This document shows positions 18,476 to 27,906 of a stretch of 64,000 nt of DNA, piece after piece (position 1 is the first letter of the stretch; each line of letters opens with the position of its first letter). The stretch spans positions 1 through 64,000 of the forward strand of contig CAVWOV010000003.1 of assembly GCA_963756715.1 (NCBI GenBank), in the 5' to 3' direction. Both the position numbers and the translations under genes were made by a program. Source of the stretch: VAZQ01 sp963756715 (GTDB lineage Bacteria > Pseudomonadota > Alphaproteobacteria > Rhizobiales > Xanthobacteraceae). The notes beneath the pieces are model-generated. The model did no database searches. It was not told the DNA's origin and saw only the letters and a list, made by a program, of their open reading frames with translations.

Positions 18476-19051
18476 TCATGGCGACCGGGCGGAACCGACA
18501 CCCTGCTTGTAGGCACGCTCGTGATAGACCAGCGCAGGACCTCCTGGGCCCAGCCGCACCGCCTCCACCGCACCGAAAAACACGTTGTGACTGCCGACCG
18601 ACCGCACCTCGATGATGCGGCAGTCGAACGCGATGACCGCCGAGGTCAGGACCGGCGAACCGGTGGCCAGCACCGTCCACGCGCCGATGGCGAACCGGTC
18701 GCTGCCGGTCACGCCGGTGCGTCCGGCGAAGACATCGGCGATTTCCGCCTCCGCGGCGCCAAGCGTGTTGACGCAGAACACGCCATTCTCCACCACCGAA
18801 GGATTGGTCTGGCTGCGGCGGTTGAGGCACATCAGCAGCGTCGGTGGTGCGTCCGAAACCGAAGATACCGCCGTGGCAGTCGCTCCCGCTTTGCCGCCGG
18901 GACCGGAGGTGGTGATGATATGAACGGCGGCGCCGAGCCGGCTCATTGCCTCGCGGAACTCCCCCGGCGCGACGGTTCGCACCGGTTCCGGCCCGACCAC
19001 CGTGAAGGCGCCGTCCATGGCATCGTCGGGACGTTGGTCGAGCCAACTCAT
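18476..19051 (-). CDS. Flavin reductase component (HpaC-like)
   Basis: A 191-aa flavin reductase-like protein with an FMN-binding split-barrel: FREAMSRLGAAVHIITT, then ATAVSSVSDAPPTLLMCLNR and FCVNTLGA. It should reduce FMN/FAD with NAD(P)H and pass the free reduced flavin to the monooxygenase encoded five bases upstream at 19057-20643. The two form an operon on the minus strand. The first 25 residues are a non-conserved lead. Confidence 0.85.
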   Translation of the reverse strand: MSWLDQRPDDAMDGAFTVVGPEPVRTVAPGEFREAMSRLGAAVHIITTSGPGGKAGATATAVSSVSDAPPTLLMCLNRRSQTNPSVVENGVFCVNTLGAAEAEIADVFAGRTGVTGSDRFAIGAWTVLATGSPVLTSAVIAFDCRIIEVRSVGSHNVFFGAVEAVRLGPGGPALVYHERAYKQGVGSARSP

Positions 19052-19056
19052 CTTGA

Positions 19057-20643
19057 CTACTCCGCCGCGCGCTTGACCCTACCGAAGCCCGGATAGGCAA
19101 CATCGTCCGGATCAATCCAGGACGGGTTGCGCCAGCCGTTCTCATCGTAATCAGAGAGACACTGTTCCGCGAGCCCGATCATGCTGTCGAGCGTCCCGGA
19201 CGTGCGCGCATTCCACAACGCCTGGATGCGGATGTCCTCATGATTGCCAGCATAGTTCATCTCGTAAAGCTCGTGGCGGCCGCCGAATTCCGTGCCGATT
19301 GCGTCCCACAGAAGCTTCATCACCTTGATGCGCTCCTTGTAGCCGATGCCGTGTGAGCCGCGCACATACTTCACGAGATATTTGTCGATATCGGGATTCT
19401 CGAAATCCTTGGTCGACGACGGCAGATAGATCAGCGCCGATGCGACGATCTTCTCCACGATCTCTTTGACGCGACCATAAGCATCGCCGGCGAAAACGCG
19501 ATAGCTTGAGCCCGATTGCGCGTTCGGCAGCACCGCGCCATCGACCCAGGGCGTCGGATTTGCAGCCATCGCTTCGGTCAGCGCCCAGAACAGATTCCGC
19601 CACGCAATGATCTCGCCAAGCATCGCCTGGTTGCCGCGAAAATCGTCCGCACCAGTGGTGCGCAGCGCCTTGGCGATCAGGCCAACAAGGAAGTCGAGCT
19701 TGACCGCAAGCCGCGTGCAGCCCTGAAACTGGTAGCCGGCCAGGAAACCCGACTGCGGAAAGAAGGTCTTGAGCTTTTCGAGATCGCGATGGAGGAGAAC
19801 GTCCTCCCAGGGAATGAAGGCATTGTCGAATACGAAGATGGCGTCGTTCTCATCGAAACGCGAGGACAGCGGAAAATCGTAGGGCGTCCCCATCACGCTC
19901 GCCATCATCTCGTAGGACGCGCGGCAGATCAGCTTTACGCCCGGCGCATTCATCGGCGCGATGAACATCACCGCAAGATCGGTATCGTGGGCGGGAACGA
20001 TGGCCGCGTTCTGACCGAGAAAATTGTAATGCGTCAACGCCGAAGCGGTGGCCACGACCTTGGCGCCAGAGACGTAGATGCCGGCATCGGTCTCCTTCTG
20101 GATGGTAATGAACACGTCCTTCACCTGGTCGGCGGCCTTGGCGCGGTCGACCGGCGGATTGACGATGGCGTGGTTCATGAACAGCACGTGCTCCTGCGCA
20201 CGCCGGTACCACGACCGAGCGTTGTCGGAGAACTTGCCGTAGAACTGGTGGTTGGCCCCGAGCGTATTCATCAGCGAGGCCTTGTAATCGGGCGAGCGGC
20301 CCATCCAGCCGTAGGACATGCGCGCCCAGGCGGCGATCGCATCGCGCTGCCGCATCAAATCATCACGCGAGCGGGCAACGCGGAAAAACCTGTGGGTAAA
20401 GCCGCCCGAGCCAGTGTCGGTCGGCGAGGTCAGCACATCCTTCGTCGCCGGATCATGCAGAGCGTCGTAGAGCCGGGCGATCGAACGCGCGGCATTGCGG
20501 AAGGCGGGATGCGTCGTGACATTATCGACCCGCTCGCCATAGATGTAGACCTCGCGCCCATCGTTGAGGCTCGCGAGGTATTCTGCCCCGGTGAACGGCC
20601 GTCCCGTGGCGCCGATTGCGTCCTCCGACTTCGTCCGGCTCAT
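19057..20643 (-). CDS. HpaB-family flavin-dependent aromatic monooxygenase
   Basis: A 528-aa oxygenase of the 4-hydroxyphenylacetate 3-hydroxylase family. It has the N-terminal HpaB domain (FTGAEYLASLNDGREVYIYG), the flavin-site region (MNHAIVNPPVDR, ITIQKETDAGIYVSGAKVVAT) and the C-terminal domain ending near YDENGWRNPSW. It uses reduced flavin from the adjacent HpaC-like protein to hydroxylate a phenolic ring. The substrate could be 4-hydroxyphenylacetate or another phenol; relatives act on chlorophenols and pyrroles too. A start at 20682 is also possible; neither has a strong ribosome site. Confidence 0.85.
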   Translation of the reverse strand: MSRTKSEDAIGATGRPFTGAEYLASLNDGREVYIYGERVDNVTTHPAFRNAARSIARLYDALHDPATKDVLTSPTDTGSGGFTHRFFRVARSRDDLMRQRDAIAAWARMSYGWMGRSPDYKASLMNTLGANHQFYGKFSDNARSWYRRAQEHVLFMNHAIVNPPVDRAKAADQVKDVFITIQKETDAGIYVSGAKVVATASALTHYNFLGQNAAIVPAHDTDLAVMFIAPMNAPGVKLICRASYEMMASVMGTPYDFPLSSRFDENDAIFVFDNAFIPWEDVLLHRDLEKLKTFFPQSGFLAGYQFQGCTRLAVKLDFLVGLIAKALRTTGADDFRGNQAMLGEIIAWRNLFWALTEAMAANPTPWVDGAVLPNAQSGSSYRVFAGDAYGRVKEIVEKIVASALIYLPSSTKDFENPDIDKYLVKYVRGSHGIGYKERIKVMKLLWDAIGTEFGGRHELYEMNYAGNHEDIRIQALWNARTSGTLDSMIGLAEQCLSDYDENGWRNPSWIDPDDVAYPGFGRVKRAAE

Positions 20644-20815
20644 CGACGAACGGCTGTGGGGCCGCCTCCCAATGCGTGCCATGTCATGCCCGCAAGCAAA
20701 GGCATTCGGGAGGGAGTGTCAATGCGGCTGCGATCGAAGTGGCTGGTCCGGTGCCGTGCCGGATGATTAAGTCGAAGCTCTCGACCGACCCGAATCACCG
20801 GCCACAAGCGAAAGA

Positions 20816-20845
20816 GGAGGCCGCGATCTGCGGTCTCCCCCTTTT
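20816..20845. terminator. Hairpin, possible terminator of the 27-aa gene
   Basis: GGAGGCCGC-GATCT-GCGGTCTCC with one G-T pair, flanked by CCCTTTT on the plus strand and TCTTT on the minus strand. It could terminate transcription of the small minus-strand gene at 20912-20995. Confidence 0.45.
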
Positions 20846-20911
20846 AGTACAAGTAGCCGTAATTGACTGCGCCAAAGACCAGCGCCGAATCTGGCATCCG
20901 GACGGGAAGCG

Positions 20912-20995
20912 TCAATGCAATCCGCCGAACGCCCAGATCAGCAGCAGGATCGGAATTGGCACTCCAAGAAGCCAGAGCAGCGCATAGCGGCCCAT
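20912..20995 (-). CDS. 27-aa single-span membrane protein
   Basis: Begins MGRYALLWLLGVPIPI and ends IWAFGGLH: an almost entirely hydrophobic 27-residue peptide with one transmembrane helix. A GGAGG five bases before the ATG makes it a convincing gene despite its size. Very similar peptides (MGRY-LLWLLG-P-PIL-LIW-FGGLH) occur, to my recollection, in many Rhizobiales genomes as unnamed small membrane proteins. Function unknown. Confidence 0.7.
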   Translation of the reverse strand: MGRYALLWLLGVPIPILLLIWAFGGLH

Positions 20996-21172
20996 CTCGT
21001 CCTCCATTTGCTTATCCGCGCTGACAACACCCGGAATGGAACGTTGGTTCCACGCCGCTTCCCGCCCGATCAGCGCGGCGAAAAGCCCGGCCGGTGGCGA
21101 TTTTCTCGCGTTGCCGGTCCACCTTCACCCTGATAGAGATTCGCGCGGTGCCGGATCGTGGGGACGCCCCGG

Positions 21173-21251
21173 CTAGTGGAGTGGATTTGACATTCGCTAC
21201 CCGTCTCGCCGCGAACCCGCGAGGCGAATGTCAAATCTAAAACTCCACTAG
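21173..21251. repeat. 79-bp palindromic element A upstream of livH
   Basis: Outer arms CTAGTGGAGT (21173-21182) and ACTCCACTAG (21242-21251); inner arms GATTTGACATTCGC (21184-21197) and GCGAATGTCAAATC (21224-21237). The 26-base centre contains TCTCGCCGCGAACCCGCGAG, itself partly self-complementary. The arms share the core ACATTCGC and the CTAGTGG ends with element B that follows. Confidence 0.85.
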
Positions 21252-21264
21252 CAATTTATATTTG

Positions 21265-21341
21265 CCAGTGGTCCTTTGATTCTAACATTCGCAAAATGAG
21301 CCCACCGAAACAGGATGCGAATGTTAGAATCGGACCACTAG
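21265..21341. repeat. 77-bp palindromic element B upstream of livH
   Basis: Arms AGTGGTCC (21267-21274) and GGACCACT (21332-21339), then GATTCTAACATTCGC (21278-21292) against GCGAATGTTAGAATC (21317-21331), with a 24-base A-rich loop. It ends 15 bp before the livH start, so it lies in the leader or promoter of the transporter operon. It has the same plan as element A, with a different outer arm. Confidence 0.85.
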
Positions 21342-21355
21342 CGGGGCGCTGAGGC

Positions 21356-22273
21356 ATGGAAGTCTTCGTCCAGCAACTCATCAACGGCATCACGCTCGGC
21401 TCGATCTACGGCCTGATCGCCATCGGCTACACGATGGTGTTCGGCATCATCGGCATGGTGAACTTCGCCCACGGCGACGTGTTCATGGTGTCGGCCTTCA
21501 TTGCGCTGATCACGTTCCTCATCCTCACAACCTGGCTGGGTGTCACGTCGATCGCACTTGCCCTCGTGATCATCCTGATTGTCGCCATGGTGTTGACCTC
21601 CGTCGTCAACTGGACGATCGAGCGGGTGGCCTACCGGCCGCTGCGCGGCTCGTTCCGGCTCGCCCCGCTGATCTCCGCGATCGGCATGTCGATCTTTCTC
21701 TCTAATTTCGTCCAGGTCGCGCAGGGACCGCGCAACAAGTCGATCCCGCCGATGATGCGGGGCGAGTTCGTGCTGATGGACAGCACCAGCTACAACGTGA
21801 CGCTGAGCTACAAGCAGCTCACGGTCTGGATCGTCACCGCGGTTCTGCTCGCGGCGTTCTGGTGGCTGGTGAGCAAGACCTCGCTCGGGCGTGCGCAGCG
21901 CGCCTGCGAGCAGGACCAGAAGATGGCAGCACTACTGGGGATCAATGTCGACCGCACCGTGTCGGTCACGTTTATTATTGCGGCCGCGCTCGCGGCGGTC
22001 GCCGGCACCATGTACCTGATGTACTATGGCGTGGTGAGCTTCGCCGACGGTTTCGTACCCGGCGTCAAGGCATTCACCGCCGCCGTGCTCGGCGGCATCG
22101 GCTCGCTGCCCGGCGCCGTGATCGGCGGCCTCCTGATCGGGCTCATCGAAACCTTCTGGTCGGCGTATTTTTCCATCGACTACAAAGATGTCGCCGCATT
22201 CTCGATTCTCGCCATCACCATGATCTTCCTGCCGCAGGGCCTGCTCGGGCGGCCGGACGTGGAGAAGGTGTGA
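21356..22273 (+). CDS. livH: Branched-chain amino acid-type ABC permease LivH
   Basis: A 305-aa permease with eight or so hydrophobic helices and the LivH signature region EQDQKMAALLGINVDRTVSVTF (cytoplasmic coupling helix) followed by FVPGVKAFTAAVLGGIGSLPGA. It forms half of the membrane channel of a liv/urea-type importer with LivM (next gene, one base gap). First gene of a livH-livM-livG-livF-membrane protein-livJ operon. Substrate may be branched-chain amino acids or another amide/acid. Confidence 0.92.
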   Translation: MEVFVQQLINGITLGSIYGLIAIGYTMVFGIIGMVNFAHGDVFMVSAFIALITFLILTTWLGVTSIALALVIILIVAMVLTSVVNWTIERVAYRPLRGSFRLAPLISAIGMSIFLSNFVQVAQGPRNKSIPPMMRGEFVLMDSTSYNVTLSYKQLTVWIVTAVLLAAFWWLVSKTSLGRAQRACEQDQKMAALLGINVDRTVSVTFIIAAALAAVAGTMYLMYYGVVSFADGFVPGVKAFTAAVLGGIGSLPGAVIGGLLIGLIETFWSAYFSIDYKDVAAFSILAITMIFLPQGLLGRPDVEKV

Positions 22274-22274
22274 C

Positions 22275-23651
22275 ATGACCGACGAGGCGACGCACCCTGC
22301 CTCGCGCGTCGACCTGCCACGCGCGCTGCGCGATGCGGGACTGGCCGGGCTCATTTCGCTCGCGCTATTCACGCCGCTCGTCGGCTTCAATACCGTCCAG
22401 AATATCCGCAACGAGCTTGTGCTGCAGACCCGCTGGCCGCTCCTGGCCACGCTGGTCTTGATTATTGCGGCCGGGCGGTTTCTGCAGTCGCTGGTGATTG
22501 CGCCGTGGCTCGCGCGCCGCGCGCGGCAGACGCGCCCCGTCGAGACGCACGGCGTGCTTGCGCGCATCAAGCCGTGGCTCGCCTCGTTCGCGATCGGCTT
22601 TGCGGCGGCCTACCCGTTCATCATCATCCTGCTCACCGGCTTTCAGGGCGGGGTGAAGTGGATCGACAATTTCGGCGTGCAGATCCTGATCTACGTCATG
22701 CTGGGTTTCGGCCTCAACATCGTGGTCGGGCTGGCGGGCCTGCTCGATCTCGGCTACGTCGCCTTCTACGCCGTCGGCGCCTATTCGTATGCGCTGCTGG
22801 CGAAAACCCTCGGGCTGTCGTTCTGGCTGCTGCTGCCGCTCGCCGGCTGCCTCGCGGCGTTCTGGGGCATCCTGCTCGGATTTCCGGTGCTGCGGCTGCG
22901 CGGCGATTATCTCGCCATCGTGACGCTCGCGTTCGGCGAGATCATCCGGCTGGTGCTGATCAACTGGGTCCCGGTCACCAACGGCTACGCCGGCATCTCA
23001 AGCATTCCGCGGCCGACATTCTTCGGCATCCCGTTCAATGCCGACGACGACGGCTTTGCGGCGGTGTTCGGGCTCGAATTCAGTCCGCTCTACCGCACCA
23101 TCTTCCTCTATTACCTGATCCTCGGGCTCGCCCTGCTGACGGCCTTCGTCACGCTGCGGCTGCGCCGGCTGCCGGTCGGGCGCGCCTGGGAGGCGTTGCG
23201 CGAGGACGAGATCGCCTGCCGCTCGCTCGGCATCAACACCACCAACACCAAGCTCACCGCGTTTGCGACCGGCGCGATGTTCGCGGGCTTCGCCGGCTCG
23301 TTCTTCGCCGCGCGGCAGGGATTCATCTCGCCGGAGAGCTTCACCTTCATGGAATCGGCCGTGATCGTCGCGATCGTCGTGCTCGGCGGCATGGGCAGCC
23401 TGCTGGGGGTCGCGACCGCCGCGGTGATCATGATCGGCGGCACCGAGATCATGCGCGAACTCGACTTTCTCAAGCTGATATTCGGCAAGGATTTCGACCC
23501 GACCCAGTACCGCATGCTGCTGTTCGGCCTTGCCATGGTGCTGATCATGATCTGGAAGCCGCGCGGCCTGATCGCGACACGCGAGCCGACCGCCTTCCTG
23601 AAGGAGAGCAAGAGCGTCTCAGGCTCCCTCGTGCGGGAGGGGCACGGATGA
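22275..23651 (+). CDS. livM: Branched-chain amino acid-type ABC permease LivM
   Basis: A 458-aa permease, longer than average because of an N-terminal hydrophobic extension (about residues 1-115) with two to three extra membrane segments. The conserved core begins at about WIDNFGVQILIYVMLGFGLN and includes the coupling motif GRAWEALREDEIACRSLGIN and the C-terminal ESFTFMESAVIVAIVVLGG. The stop overlaps the livG ATG (ATGA at 23648-23651). Confidence 0.92.
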   Translation: MTDEATHPASRVDLPRALRDAGLAGLISLALFTPLVGFNTVQNIRNELVLQTRWPLLATLVLIIAAGRFLQSLVIAPWLARRARQTRPVETHGVLARIKPWLASFAIGFAAAYPFIIILLTGFQGGVKWIDNFGVQILIYVMLGFGLNIVVGLAGLLDLGYVAFYAVGAYSYALLAKTLGLSFWLLLPLAGCLAAFWGILLGFPVLRLRGDYLAIVTLAFGEIIRLVLINWVPVTNGYAGISSIPRPTFFGIPFNADDDGFAAVFGLEFSPLYRTIFLYYLILGLALLTAFVTLRLRRLPVGRAWEALREDEIACRSLGINTTNTKLTAFATGAMFAGFAGSFFAARQGFISPESFTFMESAVIVAIVVLGGMGSLLGVATAAVIMIGGTEIMRELDFLKLIFGKDFDPTQYRMLLFGLAMVLIMIWKPRGLIATREPTAFLKESKSVSGSLVREGHG

Positions 23652-24600
23652 CGGCGACCTACGACGCGGCGTTGCACGGCGCTCGATCGCTCGCGCCCGG
23701 CGCATCCGCGGAGCCGGGACCGGTTCTTCAAGTCGAGCATCTGTTCATGCGCTTCGGCGGCCTCGTCGCCGTCAACGATGTTTCGTTCAGCGCCAGACAT
23801 GGCGGCATCACCGCCTTGATCGGCCCCAACGGCGCCGGAAAGACCACCGTGTTCAACTGCATCACCGGCTTCTACAAGCCGACCGAGGGGCGCATCGCGC
23901 TGCAGTTCGGCGATGCCGGCGTGTGGAAAGAAATCGATCTGCTGACCGAGCGCGGCACCCGCAGCATCGCGCGCGGCAACGGCTCGCTCTATCTGCTTGA
24001 GCGCATGCCCGACTACCTGGTGACGCAGAAGGCGCGCGTTGCGCGCACCTTCCAGAACATCCGGCTGTTTCCCGGCATGACCGTGCTGGAGAATTTGCTG
24101 GTCGCCCAGCACAATGCGCTGATGCAAGCGTCCGGCTGGACCGTGCTCGGCGCGTTTGGCGTTCCGACCTACGCCAGGGCGGAGCGCGACGCCATCGCCA
24201 AGGCCCGCCATTGGCTCGAAACGATCGGGCTCACGGAGCGCGCCGACGATCCGGCCGGCGAGTTGCCGTATGGCGCGCAACGCCGGCTCGAGATCGCACG
24301 CGCCATGTGCACGGACCCGGTGCTGCTCTGTCTCGACGAGCCGGCCGCCGGCCTGAACGCGCACGAGAAGACCGACCTCGCCGGTTACCTCAATGCGATC
24401 CGCGACGAACACGCGACATCGATCCTGCTGATCGAGCATGACATGTCGCTGGTGATGGACATCTCCGATCACATCGTGGTGCTGGACCACGGCGTCAAAA
24501 TCTCCGACGGCACGCCGCAGGACGTCCGCAACGACCCGAAGGTGATCGCGGCCTATCTCGGTGTCGAAGAAGAAGAACTCGTTCCAGACGAGGGGCAGCC

Positions 24601-24604
<4 letters not shown>
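23648..24604 (+). CDS. livG: Branched-chain amino acid-type ABC ATPase LivG
   Basis: A 318-aa ATPase. Walker A GPNGAGKTT, Q-loop TFQNIRLF, the signature region LPYGAQRRLEIARAM, Walker B LLCLDEPAAGLN, H-loop LIEHDMSLVM. It is longer than typical LivG (about 255 aa) through a roughly 25-residue N-terminal lead and an insertion at about residues 95-125 (LTERGTRSIARGNGSLYLLE). ATG at 23648 inside the end of livM. Confidence 0.92.
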
Positions 24605-25329
<725 letters not shown>

Positions 25330-25339
25330 AGGATTTGTA

Positions 25340-25732
25340 ATGAACTTCTCGATACCAGAGATGCTCTCCGAGGAGCATTCGCTGGGCGTGTTTCTCCTGG
25401 TGACCGTCGCCATGGGCGGCGGTGCCGCCTGGCTTTCCGGCCGGGCGATCGCCTTGACGTGGCGGCCGGTGTGGCATGTGGCGCTCTACATGGTGATCCT
25501 GAGCTTTGCGGTGCGCTTCATCCACTTTGCACTGTTTGACGCCAAGCTCTTGACGCTACGCTATTATCTCGTCGATTTCGCGGTTTGCCTGGCGTTTGGC
25601 TATCTCGGATTCCGGCTGACGCGAGTGACCCAGATGGTCACCCGCTACAACTGGATTAACGAACGCAGCGGCCTGTTCGGCTGGCGGCGCCGCGACGATG
25701 CGCCCGCCGCGGATAAGTCAAAATCCGGGTGA
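25340..25732 (+). CDS. Small membrane protein of the liv operon (DUF6867-type)
   Basis: A 130-aa protein with three predicted membrane helices (about residues 15-35, 45-65 and 75-95) and a basic C-terminal tail WINERSGLFGWRRRDD. It begins ten bases after livF and precedes the binding-protein gene. Proteins of this kind recur at this spot in Rhizobiales liv operons; I recall the label DUF6867 but cannot check it. Its role in transport is unknown. Confidence 0.75.
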   Translation: MNFSIPEMLSEEHSLGVFLLVTVAMGGGAAWLSGRAIALTWRPVWHVALYMVILSFAVRFIHFALFDAKLLTLRYYLVDFAVCLAFGYLGFRLTRVTQMVTRYNWINERSGLFGWRRRDDAPAADKSKSG

Positions 25733-25838
25733 CATCCTTCGCTTTTGTCGCTTCAATCGCGCCACGAGGCGGTCCGGGACCGCAGCGATTTCGTCACCGA
25801 TGAGACGCCTCACATCATCACAGTTACGGGAACACACC

Positions 25839-26957
25839 ATGAAAAAATGGCTCACGCTCGGCCTTGCCTTTGGCATCGGCCTTGTCAGCGCCGGCACCGC
25901 GTCCGCCCAAGTCAAGATCGGCGTCGGCGGTCCGATTACCGGCGGCAGCGCAGCTTTCGGTGCGCAGCTCAAGAACGGCGTTGAACAGGCCGCGGAAGAC
26001 ATCAACGCCGCCGGCGGAATTCTCGGCAAGAAGATCATCGTCGTCACCGGCGACGATCGCGCCGACCCGAAGGAAGGCGTCTCGGTTGCCAACAAATTTG
26101 TCGGTGACGGCGTGAAATTCGTCGTCGGCCATTTCAATTCCGGCGTCACCATTCCGGCGTCCGAGGTCTACCAGGAGAACGGCATCCTCGAGATCACGCC
26201 GGCCGCGACCAATCCCCAGGTTACCGAGCGCAAGATGTGGAACATCTTCCGCACCTGCGGCCGCGACGATCAGCAGGGCGCGGTTGCCGGCGCGTACATT
26301 CTCAAGGCGATGAAGGGCAAGAAGATCGCCTTCATCCATGACAAGACGACCTACGGGCAGGGCCTCGCCGACGAAACCAAGAAGACGATCAACAAGGGCG
26401 GCATGAAAGAGGTGATGTACGAGGGCGTCAACAAGGACGACAAGGATTTCTCCGCCCTCGTGTCCAAGATCAAGGCGTCCGGCGCCGACCTCGTTTACTG
26501 GGGCGGTCTGCACGACACCGGCGGGCTGATCCTGCGGCAGATGCGCGACCAGGGCATTACGGCGCCGCTGATGGGCGGCGACGGCATCACGGATGACGAG
26601 TTCGCCGCCATCGCCGGTCCCGGCGCCGAAGGCACGCTGATGACCTACGGCCCCGATCCGCGCAAGCGCCCGGAAGCGAAAGCCGTGGTCGAGAAATTCC
26701 GCAAGAAGAACTTCGAGCCGCAGGCCTACACGCTCTACAGCTACGCCGCGGTCCAACTGATCAAGCAGGCGGCCGAGCAGGCCAAATCACTCGATCCGAA
26801 GAAGGTCGCTGCCGCGCTGCATTCCGGCAAGAAGTTCAAGACCGTCATCGGCGACCTCAGCTACAACAAAAAGGGCGACGTGACCCGCCTCGACTACGTC
26901 GTCTACGTCTGGAAGAAGGACGCTAACGGCAAGATCACCTATGTCGAACTTGAGTAG
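25839..26957 (+). CDS. livJ: Periplasmic branched-chain amino acid-type binding protein
   Basis: A 372-aa protein with a Sec signal peptide (MKKWLTLGLAFGIGLVSAG, cleavage after TASAQ) and a type I periplasmic binding fold (Peripla_BP_6): GVGGPITGGSAAFGAQLKNG, AAEDINAAGGILGKK, VVGHFNSGVTIPASEVY. It delivers substrate to LivHM. It is the last gene of the operon, followed by a terminator at 26998. LivJ/LivK relatives also bind amides, urea or aromatic acids, so the ligand is open. Confidence 0.92.
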   Translation: MKKWLTLGLAFGIGLVSAGTASAQVKIGVGGPITGGSAAFGAQLKNGVEQAAEDINAAGGILGKKIIVVTGDDRADPKEGVSVANKFVGDGVKFVVGHFNSGVTIPASEVYQENGILEITPAATNPQVTERKMWNIFRTCGRDDQQGAVAGAYILKAMKGKKIAFIHDKTTYGQGLADETKKTINKGGMKEVMYEGVNKDDKDFSALVSKIKASGADLVYWGGLHDTGGLILRQMRDQGITAPLMGGDGITDDEFAAIAGPGAEGTLMTYGPDPRKRPEAKAVVEKFRKKNFEPQAYTLYSYAAVQLIKQAAEQAKSLDPKKVAAALHSGKKFKTVIGDLSYNKKGDVTRLDYVVYVWKKDANGKITYVELE

Positions 26958-26997
26958 CGCTCGCGCCTCTCGACGCTGAAAACAAATCATTGCGACG

Positions 26998-27023
26998 GAC
27001 CCGCCCTCACCGGGCGGGTCTTT
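26998..27023 (+). terminator. Terminator after livJ
   Basis: Perfect 9-bp stem GACCCGCCC / GGGCGGGTC with a 5-base loop and a following TTT, 40 bp past the livJ stop and just before the convergent ccdA end. Confidence 0.8.
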
Positions 27024-27033
27024 GCTTTCAGGC

Positions 27034-27768
27034 TCACCCCAGCGTCTGCAGCGACGGAAACGCCTCCAGCAGCCAGCTATTGAGCTGCGTGAAGAAGCCG
27101 GCAAGAAATGCGATACCGGTCAACACCAGCAGGCCGCCCATCGCCCGCTCGACATGGCGCAGGTGGGCGCGAAAGCGCGCCAGAAAGGCGGCGAACGGTT
27201 CGACAGCAAGCGCCGCGACGATAAACGGTATTCCGAGCCCGAGCGAATAGACCGCGAGCAGCCCCGCTCCCTTGGCGACCGTCGCATTGGCCGCCGCGAC
27301 CGCAAGGATCGCCGCCAGGATCGGCCCGATGCATGGCGTCCAGCCGAGCGCAAACGCCAGCCCCATCACATAGGCGCCCCACAAGCCGACCGGCTTCTGC
27401 ACGTCAAAGCGGGCCTGCCGATGGAGCAAGCTGATCGGCGTAATGCCGAGGAAGTGCAGACCCATGACGATGATGGCGATGCCGGCGACGATCGAAAGCT
27501 CGTTCGAATAGAATCGCAGCAGCGATCCGACCGCACTGGCGCTCGCGCCGAGCGCGACAAAGACCGTGGTAAATCCCGCCACGAACAGCATCGCCGCAAA
27601 GACCGTCTCTCGTTTGACCCGCGGCTCGTTGTGCGTTTCGGCGATCCGTTCGAGCGAGGTGCCCGCGAGGAAAACAAGATAGGGCGGCACCAGCGGCAGA
27701 ACGCAGGGCGACAGAAAACTGACAAGGCCGGCGAGCAGGGCGGCAAAGACGGTGACGTCTGAAGTCAT
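27034..27768 (-). CDS. ccdA: CcdA-type cytochrome c biogenesis / thiol-electron transporter
   Basis: A 244-aa membrane protein with six helices. The two redox cysteines lie in FLSPCVLPLVPPY (helix 1) and ALGWTPCIGPIL (helix 4), the hallmark of the DsbD_beta/CcdA family. It carries electrons from cytoplasmic thioredoxin across the membrane for cytochrome c maturation or other periplasmic thiol reduction. It is monocistronic and divergent from the P1 peptidase gene. Confidence 0.9.
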   Translation of the reverse strand: MTSDVTVFAALLAGLVSFLSPCVLPLVPPYLVFLAGTSLERIAETHNEPRVKRETVFAAMLFVAGFTTVFVALGASASAVGSLLRFYSNELSIVAGIAIIVMGLHFLGITPISLLHRQARFDVQKPVGLWGAYVMGLAFALGWTPCIGPILAAILAVAAANATVAKGAGLLAVYSLGLGIPFIVAALAVEPFAAFLARFRAHLRHVERAMGGLLVLTGIAFLAGFFTQLNSWLLEAFPSLQTLG

Positions 27769-27906
27769 GCCACCCTAGATGCGATGCCTTGCCGCCCCTG
27801 CGCAAGCACGCATTATCGGCCTCGCCGGGATGTGATGGACGAGTGATGTCGTTCGGGCCATTCTACGCGCGAGCTTGTAACAGCCGAATTTGGTAGAGAG
27901 CCCGTA

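Noticed and set aside
21173..21341. CRISPR-like or integrase-type array in the livH leader
   Set aside because: There are only two palindromes, not regularly spaced direct repeats, and no cas gene is nearby.
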